Source: Salinarimonas chemoclinalis (GTDB taxonomy: Bacteria > Pseudomonadota > Alphaproteobacteria > Rhizobiales > Beijerinckiaceae). Taken from it: a DNA stretch of 64,000 nt. Below the pieces are notes generated by a model. The model was not told the DNA's origin. It did no database searches and worked only from the letters and a program-made list of their open reading frames with translations. The stretch covers positions 62,001 to 126,000 of the forward strand of contig NZ_JBGMWH010000008.1 in NCBI RefSeq assembly GCF_041514305.1, read 5' to 3'. Positions 39,977 through 48,150 of the stretch are shown here, piece after piece. Position 1 is the first letter of the stretch. Each line of letters starts with the position of its first letter. A program made the position numbers and the translations under genes.

Positions 39977-41248
39977 TCACTCGGCCGCGGAGCGGTCCGC
40001 CTTGCCGTAGCGGCGGTCGATGTACTCGACCACGAGCGCCTTGAAGTCTGCGGCGATGGTCGGGCCGCGCAGGGTCATCGCCTTCTTGCCGTCGATGAAG
40101 ACGGGCGCGGCGGGGGTCTCGCCGGTGCCCGGCAGCGAGATGCCGATGTCGGCGTGCTTGGATTCGCCCGGGCCGTTGACGATGCAGCCCATCACCGCGA
40201 CGTTGAGCACCTCCACCCCCGGATGGGTGGTCTTCCACTCGGGCATCGAAGTCGCGATCCAGTCCTGGATGTCGCGCGCGAGTTCCTGGAACACGGTGGA
40301 GGTCGTGCGCCCGCAGCCGGGGCAGGCGGCGACCTGCGGCACGAAGGTGCGAAAGCCCATCGTCTGGAGCAGCTCCTGCGCCGCCTTCACCTCGAGCGTG
40401 CGGTCGCCCCCGGGCTCCGGCGTCAGCGAGAAGCGGATCGTGTCGCCGATGCCCTCCTGCAGGAGCACGCCGAGTGCCGCGGAGGACGCGACGATGCCCT
40501 TCGAGCCCATGCCGGCCTCGGTCAGCCCCAGGTGCAGCGCGTAGTCCGAGCGGCGGGCGAGCTCGCGATAGACCGCGATCAGGTCCTGCACGTTCGAGAC
40601 CTTGGCCGAGATGACGATGCTCTCCTTCGGCAGGCCGATCTCCATCGCCCGCTCGGCCGAGAGCAGCGCCGACTGCACCATCGCCTCGCGGGTGATGGCC
40701 CCCGCCGGCAGCGGCTCGGCCTGCGCGGCGTTGAGGTCCATCAGGTGGGTGAGCAGCTCCTGGTCGAGCGAGCCCCAGTTCGCGCCGATGCGCACCGCCT
40801 TGCGGTGCGCGATCGCCTTCTCGACGATCATCGAGAACTGCCGGTCCTTCTTGTCCTTGAAGCCGACGTTGCCCGGGTTGATGCGGTACTTCGCCAGCGC
40901 CTCGGCACAGGCGGGGTGATCGTCGAGCAGCTTGTGGCCGATGTAGTGGAAGTCCCCCACCAGCGGCACGTCGCAGCCGATCCGGTCGAGCCGCTCGCGG
41001 ATCTTGGGCACGGCGGCCGCGGCCTCGTCGCGGTCGACCGTGATGCGCACGATCTCCGAGCCCGCCCGCGCGAGCTTGGCCACCTGGGCGACCGTGCCGT
41101 CGATGTCCGCCGTGTCGGTGTTCGTCATCGACTGAACGACGATCGGCGCCCCCCCGCCGACCTGCACGTGGCCGATCATCACGCCGACGCTGCGATGCCG
41201 CGGGGCCGGGCCGGATTTGGTGTGATCGGCTTGGGCGAGGAGGCTCAT
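39977..41248 (-). CDS. ispG: 4-hydroxy-3-methylbut-2-enyl diphosphate synthase
   Basis: The penultimate enzyme of the MEP isoprenoid pathway, a 4Fe-4S protein reduced by flavodoxin. The 423-residue sequence has VMIGHVQVGGGAPIVVQSMT, YRINPGNVGFKDKK and IRIGANWGSL-like VRIGANWGSLDQEL, and the cluster ligands CPGCGR and MGCIVNGPGE near the C-terminus. The ATG at 41248 gives a slightly extended N-terminus usual in alphaproteobacteria. It is convergent with the ABC exporter gene and divergent from the TumE-like operon. Confidence 0.97.
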   Translation of the reverse strand: MSLLAQADHTKSGPAPRHRSVGVMIGHVQVGGGAPIVVQSMTNTDTADIDGTVAQVAKLARAGSEIVRITVDRDEAAAAVPKIRERLDRIGCDVPLVGDFHYIGHKLLDDHPACAEALAKYRINPGNVGFKDKKDRQFSMIVEKAIAHRKAVRIGANWGSLDQELLTHLMDLNAAQAEPLPAGAITREAMVQSALLSAERAMEIGLPKESIVISAKVSNVQDLIAVYRELARRSDYALHLGLTEAGMGSKGIVASSAALGVLLQEGIGDTIRFSLTPEPGGDRTLEVKAAQELLQTMGFRTFVPQVAACPGCGRTTSTVFQELARDIQDWIATSMPEWKTTHPGVEVLNVAVMGCIVNGPGESKHADIGISLPGTGETPAAPVFIDGKKAMTLRGPTIAADFKALVVEYIDRRYGKADRSAAE

Positions 41249-41410
41249 GGGGGCGCTTCCGGATCGTGCGGGGATCGGGTTGGGATCCTGCGGGGAACCG
41301 GGGAAGAGGTGACGCCTGCGGGAGCGCGCGTCAAGGCGTTGCCCCGGATCCGAAGCCGCATTGTGGCTGTGAACTATCTCTATCTTTAAAGGCTATGCCG
41401 GCTACCATCC

Positions 41411-41437
41411 AAATTGCGCTGCAATTTAGGATATACT
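41411..41437. promoter_or_regulatory. Palindrome and -10 of the TumE operon
   Basis: AAATTGC-GCT-GCAATTT (41411-41427), a perfect inverted repeat with 7-bp arms, directly followed by TATACT (41432-41437), a good -10. The surrounding 41360-41450 stretch is the most AT-rich in the window. It fits an autoregulated promoter of the toxin-antitoxin-like operon. I see nothing else in the 281-bp gap 41249-41529. Confidence 0.5.
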
Positions 41438-41529
41438 AAATTCTATGTGCCGAAGAGTTCTACGCAGAACCGGTCGACGGTCAGACTGGACCTCCCACGG
41501 ACGGACAAGGCTGTTGCAGGGGTGCGACA

Positions 41530-41958
41530 TTGGCAGCTCGGAACGAAACGGATCGTCGAGAGTCCTTGTCTCATATCGAGGGACGATATAAGTTCGATCC
41601 CGAGCTGGCAGCCTTGATCGAGCTCGCGGGGACGTACCGGCTGACCAATGGGTGGACCATGGCTATTCGTGCGGAATGGTGCGATCCGACGCCGGGCCGC
41701 CCCCGGAGCCTCGATTACGCTCTGAACCTGATGGACGGTAAGGATCGTGTGCTCGGGTTCGACAATTCTCACGGGTTCGATGGCGCAGCCGAAGGGGATC
41801 CGTTCGATCACGAGCACCGTGACGGACGCGTCGAGCAGCGGGTCCGCTACGCGTTCACGACGGCGGAAGCGCTGATTGCTGATTTCTTCGCGCGCGTCGA
41901 GGCCGCATGCGAACGGCGAGGGATCCCGTTCGAGTTCGAGGAAGAGACCGATGAGTAG
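41530..41958 (+). CDS. TumE-like (DUF6516) toxin
   Basis: A 142-residue protein with the C-terminal layout of TumE/DUF6516 toxins: RSLDYALNLMDGKDRVLGFD, a His/Asp-rich middle (PFDHEHRDG) and RYAFTTAEALIADFFARVEA. TumE proteins are toxins encoded next to an HTH antitoxin; mechanism not established. The TTG start at 41530 is used because it follows AGGGG and no ATG occurs earlier in frame. The gene overlaps the next one by eight bases (41951-41958). Composition is less GC-rich than in neighbouring ispG. Confidence 0.7.
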   Translation: MAARNETDRRESLSHIEGRYKFDPELAALIELAGTYRLTNGWTMAIRAEWCDPTPGRPRSLDYALNLMDGKDRVLGFDNSHGFDGAAEGDPFDHEHRDGRVEQRVRYAFTTAEALIADFFARVEAACERRGIPFEFEEETDE

Positions 41959-43513
41959 GACCATATCCGGCAACGACCTGCGGGACCGCATGCTGGCACG
42001 CATGCGCGCGGTCGCCACCTCGGCTCCAGAGGACGCGTTCAAGGTTCTGGCGTCGGCAGGGAACCGGGATCTGCTCGGCCTGATCGGTCGCGAGGCCCCT
42101 CAGAGCATCAGCGCGCTGGCCGAGCTCGCCGGTCGTGCGCAGCCGAACGTGAGCCGTTCGCTGAGTGCGCTCGTCGGAGCCGGGCTCGTGCTCCTGCGGC
42201 AGGACGGACGGTCGTCGATTCCCGAGTTGACCGATCTCGGACGGGAGAAGGCCGCGGAACTCGGTCTGCTCGATCTGCCGACGCGCGCAACCCGGCCGGC
42301 CGACGATACGATCGCCGAGCCGTCTTTCCTGACGGTGCGCTTCGACGGCGCACCGGGCGATGGTGCGCACGGTGCCGTCCTCGCCCATCTGCCGCGGCGG
42401 GATGGTCAGGGCCTCGCGACCGTGAGCCTGGAGACCGACATCGAGGCCTGGGCCGGAGGGCTCGTGGACCATTGGTGGCGCATGCTCTATCGGCGCGATG
42501 CTCCGCATTCGCTGGGGACGTTCGCCGCGGCCTCCGGTCCGGTCCCGATCGCCCTGAAGTCGCACGGCCCTCGCATCGAGCGGATCGTTCGCGGTCCGAT
42601 CACCATGGCGCGCGACGCGGCGTTCCTGCCCCTGGAAGAGCTCGAGCGCGATCTCATCGCGCAGGTGCTCGAGCCGGTGGCCGCACGGCTGCGCGCCGGG
42701 CGAAGGATCGACCGGCCGATGCAGGCGAAGCTCGCGCGTCTTCTCGAGACGCGCGCCTTCTCGGCCGAGCACGCCTTCGCCCGGACCGCCGGTGCGCTCG
42801 GGATCTCGCCCTATGATCTCGGCGACGCGCGAGCGGATGCGATCCGCAGGCTCATCGAGTCGATGCCCGACGAGGACGTGCGGCTCGATTTCGCGTCCGC
42901 CGTGCTCGACGAGGAGCTGGGCGCGGCTTCCGAATGGATCTGCGCCGAGCTTCGCGACCACGGCTCCGTGAACACCATGCGGCGCCTGCCCGAGCTCGCC
43001 GGTGTGTTATCGGCTGTTCGGCTGCCCGCGAGCGCGCGTCCATGGGAGCGCGGAACGTCCATGGCGAAGGCGCTGCGGAGGACGCTGAAGCTCGGACCGG
43101 ACGCGTCCCTGATCAATCTCGAGCATCTCGCCGAACGGTTCGGCTCAGACTATTTCGCCGCGAGCAGCCTCGACGCGCCTGCTGCGCTGCGCGGCTACCA
43201 GGGCGTGAGTGACGCGGGCCCGATCGTCATCGTCGCGGACGAGGGGCCGGAGCGGACCGCCTTCACCCTCGCGCGCGCGATCGGGGACTATCTGGTGTTC
43301 GAGAGCCGCATTGCCTGTGTGTCGGATCAGTATACCGACCGGCAGGCTGTGGGGCGCGCCTTCGCGGCGGAATTTCTCGCACCGGCCGAAGGCGTGGTTC
43401 GGATGGTCGAGGAGGGCATCCCGGTTCAGAAAGTCGCTCGGCACTACGGGGCTTCAAGCAAGATGGTCCGGAACCAATACGGCAACAACGCCGATCGGTT
43501 CGCGGACGCCTGA
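41951..43513 (+). CDS. HTH antitoxin fused to degenerate IrrE/ImmA-like domain
   Basis: A 520-residue protein. Residues 30-100 are a winged HTH of the HVO_A0114/MarR-like kind that partners TumE toxins (ISALAELAGRAQPNVSRSLS, VGAGLVLLRQDG). A central region of about 250 residues, with WWRMLYRRDAPHSLG, is not recognised. The last 130 residues resemble an ImmA/IrrE metallopeptidase (RTAFTLARAIGDYLVF, RAFAAEFLAPAEGVVRMVEE, VARHYGASSKMVRNQYGNN), but the HExxH zinc motif is replaced by RAIGD, so peptidase activity is unlikely. Probably senses a signal and controls the TumE-like protein; inference. Confidence 0.75.
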   Translation: MSRTISGNDLRDRMLARMRAVATSAPEDAFKVLASAGNRDLLGLIGREAPQSISALAELAGRAQPNVSRSLSALVGAGLVLLRQDGRSSIPELTDLGREKAAELGLLDLPTRATRPADDTIAEPSFLTVRFDGAPGDGAHGAVLAHLPRRDGQGLATVSLETDIEAWAGGLVDHWWRMLYRRDAPHSLGTFAAASGPVPIALKSHGPRIERIVRGPITMARDAAFLPLEELERDLIAQVLEPVAARLRAGRRIDRPMQAKLARLLETRAFSAEHAFARTAGALGISPYDLGDARADAIRRLIESMPDEDVRLDFASAVLDEELGAASEWICAELRDHGSVNTMRRLPELAGVLSAVRLPASARPWERGTSMAKALRRTLKLGPDASLINLEHLAERFGSDYFAASSLDAPAALRGYQGVSDAGPIVIVADEGPERTAFTLARAIGDYLVFESRIACVSDQYTDRQAVGRAFAAEFLAPAEGVVRMVEEGIPVQKVARHYGASSKMVRNQYGNNADRFADA

Positions 43514-43524
43514 GGGCGTCCGCG
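43501..43524. terminator. Perfect hairpin at the stop codon of the HTH-IrrE gene
   Basis: CGCGGACGCC-TGAG-GGCGTCCGCG, ten paired bases around a four-base loop that contains the stop codon. It lies 15 bp from the convergent M20 gene's stop, so it could terminate both. No T tract follows. Confidence 0.5.
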
Positions 43525-43539
43525 ACCTTCCCGCCTCCC

Positions 43540-44937
43540 TCACCTCTCCGCCAGCTCCGCCAGGATCCGCGCCCAGGAGCGGATGCCCTTGTGGAAGCTG
43601 GACAGGTCGTACTTCTCGTTGGGCGAGTGCACGCGGTCGTCGTCGAGCCCGAAGCCGACCAAGAGCGAGTCGAGGCCGAGCGTGCGCTTGAAGTCGCCGA
43701 CGATCGGGATCGAGCCGCCGGAGCCGATGATCACCGGCGCGTTCGGCCACTCGGCGGCGAGCGCCGTCTCGGCCGCGGACAGCGCGGGCATGTCGTAAGG
43801 CAGCGAGATCGCGCGCGAGCCCTTGTGGCGGATGATCTCGAACGAGCAATCCGCCGGCACCCGCGCCGCCACGTGCTTCTCGAGCGCGGCGGAGACTGCC
43901 TCCGGGTCCTGGTCGCCCACGAGCCGGAAGGAGATCTTGGCCGAGGCCTGCGCCGGGATCACGGTCTTGGTGCCCTCGCCCGTGTAGCCGCCGACGATGC
44001 CGTTGACGTCGCAGGTGGGGCGCGACTGGATCATCTCGAGGATCATCCGGTCGCGCTCGCCGACCGGCCGCGACAGGCCGATCGGGCCGAGCAGCTGCTC
44101 GGGCGTCAGGTTCAGCGCCTCCCAGCGGGCGCGCACCTCCGGCGGCGGCTCGGACACGCCGTCGTAGAAGCCCTCCAGCGTCACGCGCCCGTGCGCGTCG
44201 TGCAGGTCGCCGACGATCTTCCCCAGGATGTGGATCGGGTTCGCCGCCGCCCCGCCGAACAGGCCCGAATGCAGATCCCGATCGGCGGCGCGCACGATCA
44301 CCTCGTCGTAGGCGAGGCCGCGCAGCGAGGCGGTCACCGCGGGCGTGCGCGGGTCCCACTGTGTCGTGTCGCACACGAGCGCGAGATCGGCGGAGAGCTC
44401 GTCCCTGATCGCCTCGACGAAGGCAGGCAGCCCCTTCGAGCCGTTCTCCTCCTCGCCCTCGATCAGGAACGTGAGCCCGATCGGCAGCGCGCCCGTGACC
44501 GCCTTCCACGCCCGGCAGGCCTCGACGAAGGTCATCACCTGACCCTTGTCGTCGCAGGCGCCGCGCGCGACGATCACCTCGCGCCCGTCCGGCAGCGTCT
44601 TGCGCACCGGCGTGAAGGGCGGGCTCTCCCAGAGGTCGAGCGGGTCGACCGGCTGGACGTCGTAGTGCCCGTAGAACAGCGCATGCGGCGTGCCCGCGGG
44701 CCCATCCACCCGCCCCACGACGGCCGGATGCGCGCCCGGCACGTCCCGCACCTGCGCCGCCACGCCGAGGCTCGCCAGATCCTCCCGGATGAACCGCGCC
44801 GCCGCGACGCAATGCTCGGCATAGGCCGGATCGGTGGAGATCGACGGGATCGCGAGCCAGGCGAAGAGGCGCTCGAGCGAGGCGTCGAGGTCGGAGTCGA
44901 TGTGGGCGAGGACGGCGGGGAGGTGCGGGGAGGGCAT
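43540..44937 (-). CDS. M20-family dipeptidase
   Basis: A 465-residue zinc peptidase of the M20 (carnosinase-like) group. Metal ligands and active site are in FYGHYDVQPVDPLDLWESPP, RGACDDKGQVMTFVEA and FLIEGEEENGSKGL (catalytic Glu pair); a dimerisation domain follows (HSGLFGGAAANPIHIL), then GGSIPIVGDFK and HSPNEKYDLSSFHKG with a later His ligand. ATG 44937 gives MPSPHLPAVLAHI; ATG 45000 is in frame but adds a Pro-rich tail. Substrate unknown. Confidence 0.92.
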   Translation of the reverse strand: MPSPHLPAVLAHIDSDLDASLERLFAWLAIPSISTDPAYAEHCVAAARFIREDLASLGVAAQVRDVPGAHPAVVGRVDGPAGTPHALFYGHYDVQPVDPLDLWESPPFTPVRKTLPDGREVIVARGACDDKGQVMTFVEACRAWKAVTGALPIGLTFLIEGEEENGSKGLPAFVEAIRDELSADLALVCDTTQWDPRTPAVTASLRGLAYDEVIVRAADRDLHSGLFGGAAANPIHILGKIVGDLHDAHGRVTLEGFYDGVSEPPPEVRARWEALNLTPEQLLGPIGLSRPVGERDRMILEMIQSRPTCDVNGIVGGYTGEGTKTVIPAQASAKISFRLVGDQDPEAVSAALEKHVAARVPADCSFEIIRHKGSRAISLPYDMPALSAAETALAAEWPNAPVIIGSGGSIPIVGDFKRTLGLDSLLVGFGLDDDRVHSPNEKYDLSSFHKGIRSWARILAELAER

Positions 44938-45137
44938 GGGGGCCTTCGGTCGGTTGTTGGGCGTCGGGAAAGGTGTCGCGCGTTCGGGGGGTGGGGGCAA
45001 GGGGGTGGCGCGGGCGCACCGCGGCAGGCAGATATGGCGAGGGCGAACGAGCGCGCGTCACCGGATGCGCTCCACCGAATGCGCTGGACCCGCACCGCGC
45101 GCTGGCGGGATGGACGTCGATGCAGGCCGCCGACGGG

Positions 45138-45292
45138 CTCCCCTCTCCCTCGTGGAGAGGGGTCGGGGGTGTGGGGCGTGCAGGACCGTCTCGACGCACA
45201 CCCCGCGCAGCGCCGGCAGAGACCTGCATCACCGGCGTGCTCGATCCTTCACGCCCCACACCCCCGACCCCTCTCCACGAGGGAGAGGGGAG
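45138..45292. repeat. 43-bp perfect inverted repeat (intergenic repeat element)
   Basis: The left arm 45138-45180 (starting CTCCCCTCTCCCTCGTGGAG) is the exact reverse complement of 45250-45292. The 69-bp spacer has no gene. Each arm also contains its own palindrome, CCCCTCTCC-CTCGT-GGAGAGGGG. It lies in the 402-bp gap between the M20 and DUF3429 genes, nothing else being visible there. The arm sequence resembles short repetitive elements scattered in alphaproteobacterial genomes. Confidence 0.85.
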
Positions 45293-45339
45293 CCACCGAT
45301 CGCATGTCATCGGCGGTGCGGCGTCGAGATCCGGCCGCG

Positions 45340-45789
45340 TCAGAGCCCGAGCGCGCCCAGCGCCAGCGCCAGCGCCGCGCCGCCCGCGAGGGCGAGGCGC
45401 AGGCGGCCGAACCATTCCGGCGCCTCCTCGCGGCAGACGAGGCCGTAGTCGAGCAGCCCGAGCAGGACGTGCAGCCCGCACAGGGTCCACAGCCGCGCCT
45501 CCGGCGGCAGGGCGAGCGCGGCGAAGGCGAGGAGGGAGGGGACGACCGAGATGACGTAGCCGCGCCGGGCGGCGCCCTGCTCCTCCATCGAGACCGCGAT
45601 GCCCCAGCGGATGCCGCCCAGGAAGGAGAGGATCAGTGCGCCGTAGGCGGCGAGCGCGAACGCGAGCGCGTCCCGCTCCCACCCGAGATCGAGGCCCGTC
45701 GGCAGCGCCAGGGCCGGCACGTAGAAGGGAATCAGCCCCGCGAGCCCCAGGACCAGGGGCACGGGCGGGATGGACGCGTCGGCTTTCAT
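45340..45789 (-). CDS. DUF3429 membrane protein
   Basis: A 149-residue inner-membrane protein with five hydrophobic segments (VPLVLGLAGLIPFYVPALAL, AFALAAYGALILSFLGGIRW, YVISVVPSLLAFAALALP, LCGLHVLLGLLDYGLVC, and a C-terminal one). The motif ILSFLGGIRWG is typical of DUF3429. Function unknown. ATG 45789 is the only suitable start. Confidence 0.85.
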   Translation of the reverse strand: MKADASIPPVPLVLGLAGLIPFYVPALALPTGLDLGWERDALAFALAAYGALILSFLGGIRWGIAVSMEEQGAARRGYVISVVPSLLAFAALALPPEARLWTLCGLHVLLGLLDYGLVCREEAPEWFGRLRLALAGGAALALALGALGL

Positions 45790-45914
45790 GCGCTGGCGGC
45801 TCGCGGCGGGAGAGGCGGGTCGGGCGAAGTCGGGGGAGCTGCGGGGGAGCGCCGGGAGAGGCGGGTCCCCGTGCCGGCCTCGCAGACATAGCGCCGAGCG
45901 CGACGCTTGCAAGC

Positions 45915-47315
45915 TCAACGGCGCGCGATCGCCCGCGCGAGGGCTCCGACGCAATCGCCGTCGAGCGCGCTGCCGGTGTCCGCGTGCAGGATCTCGAAGG
46001 CCTTCGCCACCGGCATTCCGGCGCGGTACGGGCGATCGGCGGTCAGCGCGTCGAAGACGTCGGCCACCGAGAGGATGCGCGTGTCGAGCCCGATCTCCGC
46101 CCCCCGCAGGCCGCGCGGGTAGCCCGCGCCGTCGAGCCGCTCGTGATGGGCGCCCGCGATGCGGGCGAGGCCGCCGAAGGCGCCGATGCGCGACAGGATG
46201 ACCTCGCCGTCGCGGGCGTGGTTGCGCATCGCCACCCACTCCGCGTCGTCGAGCTTGCCGGGCTTGTCGAGAATCGCGTTCGAGACGCCGAGCTTGCCGA
46301 CGTCGTGCAGGAGCGCGGCCCGCCCGAGCCAGGCGCGGCGGTGCGCGTCGAGCCCGAGCTCCTCGGCGATGAGGCCGGCGTAGAAGGCGACGCGCTCGGA
46401 ATGGCCGGCCGTGTAGGGGCTCTTGGCGTCGACGACCTGGGCGAAGGCGTTGGCGATCCGGTCGAGGCCCCCGTCGTCGAGGCGCCGCACGTCGCGGGCC
46501 GGCGGCAGCGCCAGGACGGCGGCCTCGATCCCGGGATCGGCGAGCGCCTCCCAGAAGCCGGGCGCGGCGGCCACCTCCGCGAAGGCCTCGACCAGCCGCG
46601 GGTCGAACCAGGTGCCGGCACGCCCGCGCGTCTCGGCGAGCGCCGCGGCGGGACCGCGCGCGCCGCGGAAGACGTCCACCACCTGGGCGAGGAGCGCGAC
46701 CCGCGCCGGCAGCGCGATCGCCGTGCCGGAGAGCCCGCGTGGGCGCCCTCCGCCGTCCCAGTGCTCGTCGAGATCGCGGATGCCGATCGCCACCGCCTCG
46801 GAGAAGCCCATGGCGCGGGCGATCGAGGCGCCGCGCTCGCAGCGCGTCTCGATCAGCTCGCGGGCGATCTCGCCGCCGTTGCGCACGACCTCGATCACCG
46901 CCGCGAAGCGCGCGGCGAGGCCGCTGCCGAGGCCGGTGTGGTCGAGCACGAAGCGCAGCGCCTGGGGCAGGCTGTCGCCGACGAGCTTGTAGTCGTGCTT
47001 GAAGGTGCGGTCGTCCGCGAGATAGAGCGCGCAGATCCGCGCGGCGTTGGAGGAGCAGCCGAGGTCCTTGAGCAGCACGGCGTGGAACAGGTCGCCCAGC
47101 GCCTCGCCCCCGAGCCCGAGCGCGTCGCCCACGGCGTGCGCGACGAAGGCGCAGCGCAGCGCGTGCCCGGGGGGCTGGCCCTCGGTGATGTCGAGGGCGT
47201 GGGAGAGCGCGCCGAGCACGTCGGCGAGCGCGAGGTCGCGCACCGCGCCGGCGGGGAAGGCCGGCGGGGGCTCCGCGCGTGGCGCCGGCTGCGGCGTGGG
47301 GAAGGCGGCGGACAT
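45915..47315 (-). CDS. HD-GYP domain protein (cyclic-di-GMP phosphodiesterase type)
   Basis: A 466-residue cytoplasmic protein with two HD halves. The N-terminal half (residues 25-200) keeps the fold but the HD pair reads HAVLLKDLG, so it is probably non-catalytic. The C-terminal half has the full HD-GYP set: SPYTAGHSERVAFYAGLIAE, ALLHDVGKLGVSNAILDKPG, NHARDGEVIL, AHHERLDGAGYPRGLRG and ADVFDALTADRPYR. Such enzymes hydrolyse cyclic di-GMP. No membrane or receiver domain is present. Confidence 0.9.
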   Translation of the reverse strand: MSAAFPTPQPAPRAEPPPAFPAGAVRDLALADVLGALSHALDITEGQPPGHALRCAFVAHAVGDALGLGGEALGDLFHAVLLKDLGCSSNAARICALYLADDRTFKHDYKLVGDSLPQALRFVLDHTGLGSGLAARFAAVIEVVRNGGEIARELIETRCERGASIARAMGFSEAVAIGIRDLDEHWDGGGRPRGLSGTAIALPARVALLAQVVDVFRGARGPAAALAETRGRAGTWFDPRLVEAFAEVAAAPGFWEALADPGIEAAVLALPPARDVRRLDDGGLDRIANAFAQVVDAKSPYTAGHSERVAFYAGLIAEELGLDAHRRAWLGRAALLHDVGKLGVSNAILDKPGKLDDAEWVAMRNHARDGEVILSRIGAFGGLARIAGAHHERLDGAGYPRGLRGAEIGLDTRILSVADVFDALTADRPYRAGMPVAKAFEILHADTGSALDGDCVGALARAIARR

Positions 47316-47371
47316 CGCCGGACCCTGGCACGGACGCGTTGCGGGCGGCTTAACGCCCCGGAGGTCCGCGC

Positions 47372-48145
47372 TCAGTCGCGGCGGAAGACCACGCTCGCGA
47401 GCCAGCCGAGGAAGAGCGCTGCGCCCGCCGTGCCGAGGCCGTAGAGGAGCGACTGCTCTTCGGCGAGCGTCGCGATGCGCTGCTCGAAGCCGATCTTGAC
47501 GAGCTCGAAGTTCGTGCGGTCCCGGGCGAGGAGCGAGCCCCCCGAGAACAGCATGACGTCCACTTCGTAATTGCCCGGCGGAGCGTCCGCGGGCAGCACG
47601 ATCGCGGCGCGGAAGACCTGCGGGGTGACGAAGGCGACGCCGCGCTCCGCGGCGACGTAGAGGCCCATCTCGCGCTTCAGCCGCACGAGCGACTGGCGGA
47701 AGACCATCTCGCGCCCGTCGCGCTCGGCGGTCTCCCCCACGTGGCGCGCCAGCCCGTCGAGGCCGATCGCGAGCCTGTCCCGCAGCGCCGGTGCGGCGAT
47801 CTGGTCGAGCGGCGCGGAGGTGAGGGCGGCGTAGAAGGCCGGCACGTCCGCGAACTTCTGCTGCTCGCCGTTGATCCAGACGACGCCCATCTCCTCGCGC
47901 AGGCGCACGGTGACCGTCTGCGGCGGGCCGCGGACGACGACGGCGGCCTGATAGGGCCCAGTGCGCGAGATCGTCTGGCCGTCGCGGCGGATGGCGCCGA
48001 ACAGCACCACCTGTGATCCGGAGTAGTTCGAGCTGATGGCCACCTGATGGCTCGACAGCGAGGTGACGAGCGACTCGGCCCGGGCGGCGAGCGGCGCGAG
48101 GAGGCAGGCGAGGAGCGCTACGGCGAAAAGGCGGGCAATGCGCAT
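47372..48145 (-). CDS. TIGR02186-family membrane-anchored protein
   Basis: A 257-residue exported protein: signal peptide residues 1-23 (ending APLAARA), a beta-rich domain (SLVTSLSSHQVAISSNYSGS, QVVLFGAIRRDGQTISRTGP, GVVWINGEQQKFADVPAFYA) and a C-terminal membrane segment (GLGTAGAALFLGWLASVVF) before RRD. This is the TIGR02186 family of alphaproteobacteria, of unknown function, repeatedly found beside a TauE-type transporter, as here (5 bp upstream). ATG 48145. Confidence 0.85.
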   Translation of the reverse strand: MRIARLFAVALLACLLAPLAARAESLVTSLSSHQVAISSNYSGSQVVLFGAIRRDGQTISRTGPYQAAVVVRGPPQTVTVRLREEMGVVWINGEQQKFADVPAFYAALTSAPLDQIAAPALRDRLAIGLDGLARHVGETAERDGREMVFRQSLVRLKREMGLYVAAERGVAFVTPQVFRAAIVLPADAPPGNYEVDVMLFSGGSLLARDRTNFELVKIGFEQRIATLAEEQSLLYGLGTAGAALFLGWLASVVFRRD

Positions 48146-48150
48146 GCGCC

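Noticed and set aside
41414..41617. A 67-codon plus-strand frame overlapping the TumE start
   Set aside because: It overlaps the palindrome/-10 region and the start of the TumE-like gene in another frame and has no recognisable features.
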